Source: an uncultured Mycoplasma sp. (GTDB lineage: Bacteria > Bacillota_I > Bacilli_A > Mycoplasmatales > Mycoplasmoidaceae). Taken from it: 6,121 nt of DNA. Location: assembly GCA_947174035.1 (NCBI GenBank), contig CAMWHH010000045.1, positions 1-6,121 on the forward strand, written 5' to 3'. The notes beneath the pieces were generated by a model that saw only the letters and a program-made list of their open reading frames with translations, searched no databases and was not told where the DNA came from. Each line of letters begins with the position of its first letter. Position 1 is the stretch's first letter. This document shows positions 1 to 6,121 of the stretch, piece after piece. The position numbers and the translations under genes were made by a program.

Positions 1-117
1 TTGAGTAACTCATACAAGGCAGAGCACCATTAGTCCTAACTACTATAACTAGCATACATTTATTTCCCAGGTGCTGTGGATGTCATCCTGCCAACAAACA
101 GATCTGATGTCAGTTCT
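1..117. other. Compositionally foreign, non-coding segment
   Basis: This stretch is about 41% G+C (48 of the first 116 bases), far above the very AT-rich remainder of the window, and contains no CpG dinucleotide. No frame stays open across it on either strand, and it shows no tRNA, terminator or transposon-end pattern that I recognise. It holds a short palindrome (CAGATCTG near 98-106). The change in composition falls within a few bases of the stop codon of the neighbouring permease gene. It may be vertebrate-like host DNA joined at a contig end, an assembly chimera or an acquired insert; the sequence alone cannot decide. Confidence 0.55.
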
Positions 118-2079
118 TTATTTAAAGTCCTTTTTTCTATAAATGACAAGAGAAACTAAAACTATTATTAAAGAAAACAATAGCCAAGAAAAAATCAATA
201 GTGTTGAATCATATAAAGAATCAAATTGAACTTCTTGATAATTAACAAAATAATTTGATGGCGATAAAATGTATCCAGAACTAAAACTATATGGTTGATC
301 TTGTAAAATAAAAGGCACTGATTGACCATTAAAAACACCTGCATTAATTATTGAATTCATTATTATTTCTTTCATTTTTTGTTCATCTATTACTCAACCT
401 GGATTTTGCGTATTGTAAATAATTTCTCGTGATAGTTGTGCAAAAAGACTTTCTAAATTAACATTTAAAAGTCTTATTAAAACAAATTTAATTAATGGCA
501 TTTGATATTTGTTAAAATAATCTTTTCAAAAATTTTGATTTTGACTTTCTGAATCACCCATTGATTTTAGTAGATTTTCTAAGTTGAAATAAGATTTATT
601 TGTACCAACAAAATTTCTATAAATCCCTGTGTATATAATTTTGTCTAAATCCTTAATGGCATTAATTCTAGATAGTTGATTATTTGGAACTGTTTCAAAA
701 TACTGTGTTAAAGACTCTTGTGTAATTTCATTAATTATTTTAAAAAACAAAGATAAGTTGTCTAAAACTTTTATTACTTTTTGAAGATCATTATCTTTTT
801 CTTCAAATTGTTTAAAGTGGTATTCATCAAAATTTTTTGAAATTAAAATATTATCTAAATTACCTAAGTAGTCAAGGTATTTATCATCAACTAAGTTTTG
901 TTGATTATATGTATAAAATGAATATTGATAAGTGGCAGTGTAATCTGTTATACTTCCAAAGTTTGGTGTAATAGTTGCACTATATTTATTCACATATAAA
1001 AAATTTAAATTTATATCAAAATTGTTTGAATTGATTTGAGGAAGATTGATTCCTAAATTTAAATTTGCATTGTTACTTGCATTGAAATCTGTAACTTTAT
1101 TAAATTTTAGTTTGTATGGTGAGCTCATTAAAGATTGTGAAATCAGACTTGAAAAAATATCTTTATTACCAAAATTTAACATAAAAATACTACCTAATTG
1201 ACCAGCAAAATCAGCATAGGCATATTTTGGATAAATTAATGTACTAAAATAATTGTTATAAATTTGTTGTGGTTGTTTATACTCTGTTTTTAATACTTCT
1301 TCTGAGAAAAGATCATAAACGTCTTTTACAACTGAATAAATTCCTTGAGTAACGTTTGCTTTTCCTTTTTCATCAATGCTTGTGTATGACATTCTAGCTA
1401 CATCATTTTTATAAGCAACTTCAGCACTATTGGGATTATTTCCATTTTTATCAATAACTAATGAACAAAGTAAAGATGCAAAAACAAGGATAAAAGTAGA
1501 ACCTACAGTAATTAATAAAGAAACTATTTTTTTGCAAAACATTGACAGAAATATTGATATTCCACCAAAAACAGCAAAACATACTATTGTACAAACAAAA
1601 ATTCCTATAATTCCATAACTTGTTTGTTCATAATCTGCAAAAGATATTGTAAATGAAAAACAACTTAGTATAGAAGCTATTGTTGCAGTTGCTAAACCAA
1701 AAATTAATAAAATTAATGATTTAACAAAAAATATTTGACTTCTATGCAATGGTTTTGAAATTGTTAATAATTCAGTACCATCATCAATCGGTGTTCTAAA
1801 AATTTCTAGTGAAATATATGAAGATATAATGGCTAGCAACAAAACCATTATTAATGAAGTTACTGGAAGAGTGAAAAAATAAGTGGGTTGTTCATTTGTT
1901 ATTAAAGGAGCTGCAATTATATAAGATAGTAAAATAACAAAATAGATAGCAGCACATATATAAATTGATATTTTTCTAGCTGTTAAATTTAGTGTAAACA
2001 AAAAATACTCTTTACTAAATACTTCATGTTTAATAAAGTGAAAAAAATTCTTTGATGTCTTTTTTATTTTTTCAAACAT
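118..2079 (-). CDS. ABC-2-type transporter permease with large extracellular domain
   Basis: Encodes 653 residues, read with TGA as Trp at 526-528 and 394-396; the standard code would split it. It is the membrane subunit of an ABC transporter, acting in the plasma membrane, substrate unknown. Five hydrophobic segments lie near residues 36-60, 68-94, 117-146, 154-182 and 184-209. An outer domain rich in Asn, Tyr and Phe follows (about 210-623), then a last membrane segment (about 624-646) and a short basic tail ending RKKDFK. Positive charges at the N-terminus, after segment 4 and at the C-terminus put both ends inside. The cytoplasmic loop at 95-116 carries DDGTELLTISKPLHR, the pattern typical of ABC-2 permeases, where a gT.e.L...P..R motif precedes the third helix. 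The ATG at 2079 has an AGGAAA Shine-Dalgarno 8 bases upstream. No ATP-binding partner lies in the window; it may be beyond the left edge. Export of a peptide, lipid or drug is possible but unproven. Confidence 0.85.
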
Positions 2080-2087
2080 TTTTTTGT

Positions 2088-2093
2088 TTTCCT
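2088..2093 (-). promoter_or_regulatory. Ribosome binding site of the permease gene
   Basis: AGGAAA on the minus strand, 8 bases before the ATG at 2079. It is a moderate match to the Shine-Dalgarno sequence and the only purine-rich AGGA core in this leader, so it supports the chosen start. Confidence 0.6.
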
Positions 2094-2121
2094 ATTTTTG
2101 ATTAATTTTAATTAAAAAAAT

Positions 2122-2127
2122 ATTATA
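2122..2127 (-). promoter_or_regulatory. Probable -10 box of the permease gene
   Basis: A perfect TATAAT on the minus strand, 42 bases upstream of the permease ATG and downstream of the operon terminator. No clear TTGACA lies 16-18 bases further upstream (2145-2150 reads TATCAA), but weak -35 elements are normal in mollicutes. The surrounding sequence is so AT-rich that a chance match is possible. The position between a terminator and a gene start favours a real promoter. Confidence 0.5.
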
Positions 2128-2162
2128 TTTCTATTTTTTATTTTTTGATAGATAAATTTGAT

Positions 2163-2193
2163 AAAAAAAGAAAGGTGATTAACTTTCTTTTTT
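2163..2193 (-). terminator. Intrinsic terminator ending the AAA+ operon
   Basis: On the minus strand an 11-base arm AAAAAAGAAAG (2193-2183) is followed by an 8-base loop (2182-2175) and the perfectly complementary CTTTCTTTTTT (2174-2164), extended by one more T. The descending arm supplies the U-run. The ascending arm overlaps the TAA stop at 2194-2192, so the hairpin starts within the last codon of the gene. The symmetric A/T tracts could also stop transcription from the other strand, though no plus-strand gene is seen. Confidence 0.75.
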
Positions 2194-4051
2194 AATTATT
2201 TAAATTAAATACTATTTTTTTATTTTCTTTATCAAAATTTCAAGAAATGTTTATTATTTTCTTATCATCAAAAACACTATAATCTATATTTTCAAAAATA
2301 AATTCAACAAGTTGATCAATGAATTCAGTTTCAAAAGTCATGACTAAACCTCTTCCCCCTAATTCTTTGTTATATTTTTCATTTATACTTTTAACCAAGT
2401 TTTTAAAGGATTCAGAATCATCTGTGGATAAATTAATGTTTTTTTCTTTTAATATTTTTTTACAAACATTTTTGTATTTGTAATTTAAAATTTCTTCAAT
2501 AATAGAAATATTTGTTACAAAATTAAATGGAACTATGTTTTTTTCACCAATACGGTTATATATTTCTGGTCTTTTTAATGTTTCATAAAAATGGAATTTT
2601 ATAGCATCAAAATAAATTTTTCTAATCTCTTCTTCTGATGAATTAATTTTTTCTAAAGCTTTTTCAGTACCTAAATTTGATGTAAATATTATAAAAGTTT
2701 CACTGAAATCTATTAACTCACCTTTTGAAGATGTTAATCGTCCATCTTCTAATATTTGCAAGAATTTATCTAATATTTTTCCGTGTGCTTTTTCAATTTC
2801 ATCAAACAATAAAATTGAAAAAGGATTATTTTTTACTGCATTTGTTAATTGACCACCAGTTTCATATCCTACATATCCAGGAGGGGAACCAATAAGTTTT
2901 TGATCGCTATGTTCGTGATTGTATTCACTCATATCAAATCTAATAAATTTTGATTCATCACCAAAAATAAATTCTGTTAATGTTTTAGCAAGTTCTGTTT
3001 TACCAACACCCGTAGGTCCTGCAAAAAATAAAATTCCTTTTGGCTTTTTACTGTTTGATGATTGAGCTGCACCTGTAAGTCCAACAAAAGATCTAATTAT
3101 TGTTTTTTTAACTTGGTTAATAGCATAATTTTGACCTTTTACTCTTTCTGATAAACTATCAGAAATAGATTTAATTTTTTCTTTGTTGATTTTTTCTCAT
3201 TCACTTTCTTTTTTGTCAAAAGTATACATATTGTATAAAGATTTAAAATCTTTGATATTATCAATGTTTTTTGATAATTTTATCAATTGCAATATTTGTC
3301 TAAAGTTTAAGTCACTAATTAATGAAACTGCTTCTTGAATTTGTTTATTATTCTCAGAATCTAATTTATTTTCTAGTTCAAAAGCATCTTTCATATCTTT
3401 GATAAATTTTTCTTTTTCATTAAAATTAGGTTTTAAAATGTTAACAAATTTTAATTCAATATTTTTATTTACAAAAAGATTATTAATAGCTTCTTGATTT
3501 CTAGATATTAAAATAATTTTAATATTGTTATTTATGTACTCTGAAAAACTAGAATTGTAATTATTTGTTACTACACTAAATAAATTAGCTATGTTGGAAT
3601 TAGAAAATTCATTATTAGATTGATTTATTAAAATATCACTGCAGTCAATTATATAAGCCAATTTTTTATCAAGCACATTTTCTTTATATAATGAATTAAT
3701 ATCTGTTGTAATCTCATTGATAAATTGATTTAGTGGTAATGGTGCATCATTGTCTAAAGGAAGATTGGTTAAATCAAGTTTTTGATTTTCATTAAAATTT
3801 TCTGGTGAAACATTGATGATGTTACAACTTCCATTAAAATATTTAATATTTTTAAATTGATTTTTTATTAACAGGTAAATAATGAATTCTGAAAGAGAAA
3901 AATATCTATTGCTTTTAATTGAACTACATTCATTTATTTGGTTTTTTATGTAATCTGAATAAATAAAGTCATCAACATTTCCAGAAATAGAAATAACTGA
4001 TTTACTCATTAATTTTTCTTTTAAAGTTTTTAATGATAAAAAATAAGACAT
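2192..4051 (-). CDS. Tandem AAA+ ATPase, ClpB-D2-like motor
   Basis: Encodes 619 residues with two TGA-encoded Trp (W285, W604); the standard code would give two fragments. The C-terminal half is a complete Clp/Hsp100 D2-type module: Walker A GPTGVGKT (345-352), pore loop GYVG (392-395), Walker B LLFDE (414-418), sensor-1 Asn459 in FTSNLG, Arg-finger candidate R500 in RPEIYNRI, and sensor-2 R567 in GGRGL. It should form an ATP-driven ring that threads or remodels proteins in the cytoplasm. It is not a standard ClpB: there is no Clp-N repeat domain, no coiled-coil M domain and no visible ClpP-binding loop. The N-terminal half (1-284) has ISGNVDDF at 22-29, a Walker-B-like YIIDCSD (132-138) and a sensor-1-like IILISRN (178-184), but no Walker A. 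It therefore looks like a degenerate first AAA domain, loosely like the N-terminal half of Ycf46-type proteins. The start is fixed by AGGAGG 6 bases before the ATG. It is the last gene of the operon, 10 bases after its neighbour. Its substrate is unknown. Confidence 0.88.
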
Positions 4052-4057
4052 TACTTT

Positions 4058-4063
4058 CCTCCT
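4058..4063 (-). promoter_or_regulatory. Strong ribosome binding site of the AAA+ gene
   Basis: A perfect AGGAGG, 6 bases before the ATG at 4051, overlapping the TAG stop (4064-4062) of the upstream gene. It fixes the start of the AAA+ protein and suggests coupled translation of the two genes. Confidence 0.85.
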
Positions 4064-5036
4064 AATTATTAAAATTTTTTTTCATTTCTAAAGGCTTTGA
4101 ATTTGATATATTTCTTGAAATTGTTTTATGCACTATTGTATATCCCATTTTATTAATGGATTCAAAAATTTTTTCTGATGTTTTTTCACAAGCATGACCA
4201 ACATAATTACCTAATTGATATTTAATTCTTAAATTACCATCAATTATTATTTCTATAGTGTTTCCTTTTTGATTTCTTAATTTGAATTTTTTTCTTAAAA
4301 TACCATCAGTATCTAATTGTTTTTCTACATTATCTAGTAATTTGAATTTTTCTTTAGATTCAAGTTCATTAAATAATAAACTAGCTAGTTCATCAATTTT
4401 TATTTCTTCATTTTTTTTACTTGAAATATAAGCAAAACAATCATTTAACTCTTGTAGGCTATTTTTAGAATCTATAATTTTTTTTAGTTCAAATTCTAAA
4501 TTATCATTTTTAAATTCTTGATCATCAATGTATTTGAATAAATCTTTTTTTATTTTTTTTGATTCTTCTTGTTCAAGATTACTATTTCTTATTTTTTCAA
4601 TTTCTTCTAGTATATTTTTTTTACTTAGTTCTTTGTTTTCTTTTCTTAAGTTTGATATAGCATTATTTGCTATAACTCCTTCTTTAAGTATTATTTCTAA
4701 AATTTCTTTTTCTTCTTTTTCAGATTGCTTAATAACAAAATCAACAATATTTTTATTTGAAATTATATTTGCTACTTTTTTAGAAATACTGTCTAATTTT
4801 TTTCTGACATTAAAAGCATTACTTTGTGATGTTTTAGAAATTCCTTGATACTTTGACAATTCTTTTTCTTGTTCAATTATTTGTTCTTTTTGCTTTTCTA
4901 AAAAATCAATTAATTCTTTGTTATTTTCATTTTCACTAATTAATTTATCAATACAGCATATAGATTGATTTTTAATTAAATTTACTTCTTTAGTTATGTC
5001 ATTAATTTCTAGTTGTAAATTTACTGAATGACTCAT
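4062..5036 (-). CDS. Coiled-coil protein with DUF2997-like C-terminus
   Basis: Encodes 324 residues, no Trp, very rich in Lys, Glu and Asn. Residues from about 15 to 230 are mostly charged, helical and probably coiled-coil. The C-terminal part (about 248-310) is different and probably beta-alpha: IEIIIDG (261-267), then LRIKYQLGNYVGHACEKT, then a helix and GYTIVHKT. This IEI.ID..G.....y.G..C...T pattern resembles my recollection of DUF2997, a small domain often encoded beside AAA+ proteins and DUF1257. The N-terminus MSHSVNLQLEI also resembles the opening of some DUF1257 proteins, but the match is short. The start chosen is the ATG at 5036, with GGGGAG 7 bases upstream; a GTG at 5051 in the same frame would place the Shine-Dalgarno inside the gene. 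It lies 2 bases after the upstream gene and 10 before the AAA+ gene. A role as adaptor or sensor for the AAA+ motor is inference. Confidence 0.8.
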   Translation of the reverse strand: MSHSVNLQLEINDITKEVNLIKNQSICCIDKLISENENNKELIDFLEKQKEQIIEQEKELSKYQGISKTSQSNAFNVRKKLDSISKKVANIISNKNIVDFVIKQSEKEEKEILEIILKEGVIANNAISNLRKENKELSKKNILEEIEKIRNSNLEQEESKKIKKDLFKYIDDQEFKNDNLEFELKKIIDSKNSLQELNDCFAYISSKKNEEIKIDELASLLFNELESKEKFKLLDNVEKQLDTDGILRKKFKLRNQKGNTIEIIIDGNLRIKYQLGNYVGHACEKTSEKIFESINKMGYTIVHKTISRNISNSKPLEMKKNFNN

Positions 5037-5038
5037 TT

Positions 5039-6121
5039 TTATACTCCCCACTTATCAATTATTTTTTTAATTTCTTCTTCTTTGCTATTTAGATCTTTTA
5101 AATTTTTAATTAAATTATTAATCTCTAGACTTGAAGATTCACTATTAAAATGTAGAAATTTATTGCAAATTTGCTTAGCTTCAAAAAGAGTTTCAAATTC
5201 ACTTTCGTTTATTTTATTTGAACTTTTTAACCATTCTAAAATTGTTTTAAAGTTTTTATTAACTTCATCCTGACTAATTCCGCTATATAAAGCTATTTTG
5301 TTTTCAAGAAGTAGTCGCATATTTGCTGCTTTTAAACTAATTTCATCTTTAGTTTTTTCAACCATTTCTAAAGTTGATTTTCTTATTTTTTCATCAAAAA
5401 TATTTGATATTTTTTCATGGTTTAATCAATAAAAACTTTTAATTATTTGATCTCACTCATTTTTGATTTGTCCAATTTTTGAATTATCTATATTTTTATT
5501 TTCATTTATGAATGATTTCATTTTTTGGAGTCTTTTTTCTTCTGCAGAAACTTTGAAATAACTATCTTTTTTTGAATAATCAAATTTATAAAAATCATTT
5601 AATTTTTTTTGAATTTCATCTTTTATTTCAAATTCTTTGAATTCATTTTCAAATTTTCTTTTGTTTTCTGAATCATATTTAAATAATTCATTAATAAATT
5701 TAGGAAAATTTTCATTTTGAAAAAAGTGATTATTTAATGTAATTTTTTCAAAATCCTTGTAATCTATATTGATATTTGATAAAAAACTTATTATTTGACT
5801 AAAGGAATTTTCATCAAATATTCTATTATCTTGCAATATTTGTTTAGCAGCTAAACAGCAAAAAGTTTTAAAAATTTCAGGAACATTATTTATATTTTTT
5901 AATAAAGAATTTCAGTCTAATTCATGAATTATCTTATTTATTATTTCATTTTTATAAACTTCATCAAAATTAAATAAGTTTAAAAATGAAATATTTATTT
6001 CTATTTTTTTATCTTCACTTATGTTTAAAAGTGCTATTTCACTAGTTTTTTTGTACAAGTAAATTTTTTCATTAAAAATAATGTAATTAAAAGTAGATTT
6101 AGGAAATAAACTATTAATAAA
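5039..6121 (-). CDS. Partial protein with possible HEPN/DUF4145-like C-terminal domain
   Basis: Open to the right edge, so the N-terminus is missing; 360 residues are visible, ending in KWGV. TGA is read as Trp at 5912-5914, 5453-5455 and 5426-5428, which joins two apparent fragments. No membrane segment or signal is visible. The first 130 or so visible residues are moderately hydrophobic and unrecognised; the middle is charged and helical. The last 100 residues hold MRLLLE (fragment 268-273), then ILEWLK, then KQICNKFLH (316-324) and a final helix. This order resembles DUF4145-like domains of the HEPN superfamily, whose core is roughly a.R..LE ... R..GN...H; here Lys replaces the Arg and Cys the Gly, while Asn and His are kept. 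That likeness is a hypothesis. The gene ends 2 bases before the coiled-coil gene, whose Shine-Dalgarno lies in its last codons, so the two are probably co-translated. Function unknown. Confidence 0.75.
5044..5049 (-). promoter_or_regulatory. Ribosome binding site deciding the coiled-coil gene start
   Basis: GGGGAG on the minus strand, 7 bases before the ATG at 5036 and inside the last codons of the upstream gene. It argues against the alternative GTG start at 5051, which would overlap this site, and indicates translational coupling. Confidence 0.75.

Noticed and set aside
1430..1618. Plus-strand open frame of 62 codons
   Set aside because: It lies entirely inside the permease gene on the other strand, with no Shine-Dalgarno and no recognisable protein; a shadow frame.
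2240..2932. Separate 230-residue Clp-like protein starting at an internal ATG
   Set aside because: The ATG is Met374 of the longer protein and would start after the Walker A motif. The frame is continuous upstream once TGA is read as Trp.
2192..4051. Orthodox ClpB chaperone (clpB)
   Set aside because: The D2-like motor matches, but the Clp-N domain, the M-domain coiled coil and an active first ATPase domain are absent, so the symbol is not justified.
4528..4848. Plus-strand open frame of 106 codons rich in Phe, Leu and Ser
   Set aside because: It is the antisense of the Lys/Glu-rich coiled coil; AAA and GAA codons read backwards give TTT and TTC, so the apparent hydrophobic protein is an artefact.
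5028..5273. Plus-strand open frame of 81 codons
   Set aside because: Antisense shadow of the HEPN-like gene and its junction with the coiled-coil gene, with no supporting signal.
5453..5836. Separate gene beginning at a TTG at 5836
   Set aside because: The frame continues upstream to the window edge through a TGA Trp codon, and there is no Shine-Dalgarno before the TTG; it is an internal Leu codon.

Overview
The window is very AT-rich and all genes lie on the minus strand. Every long frame is crossed by in-frame TGA codons, at positions where reading through gives one continuous, sensible protein. Read as tryptophan (genetic code 4), TGA joins what look like six fragments into three longer genes; a fourth gene contains no TGA. 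TGG is also used for Trp. This points to a mollicute (Mycoplasma, Mesoplasma, Spiroplasma or a relative); the genus cannot be fixed from the sequence alone.

Layout from the right edge, in the direction of transcription. (1) 6121-5039: a gene whose start lies outside the window. Its C-terminal part has a pattern like DUF4145/HEPN-type helical domains. (2) 5036-4062: a coiled-coil protein with a DUF2997-like C-terminal segment. (3) 4051-2192: a 619-residue AAA+ protein with a divergent N-terminal half and an intact ClpB-D2-like motor. These three genes are separated by 2 and 10 bases, each junction carries a good Shine-Dalgarno, and a strong hairpin overlaps the last stop codon. They therefore look like the end of one operon. 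A second unit follows: a TATAAT box and a 653-residue ABC-2-type permease (2079-118) with five N-terminal membrane segments, an outer domain of about 400 residues and one C-terminal membrane segment.

The first 117 bases do not fit the rest: about 41% G+C, no CpG, no ORF, starting just after the permease stop codon. They may be an assembly chimera, host sequence or a foreign insert.

The most interesting part is the three-gene operon. A Clp/Hsp100-like motor, a coiled-coil adaptor with a small domain known from AAA+ gene neighbourhoods, and a possible HEPN-like protein resemble a motor-plus-effector conflict or stress system. Such a system would be unexpected in a reduced mollicute genome. The motor assignment is solid. 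The other two domain calls are hypotheses based on motif patterns, and the system-level function is inference.
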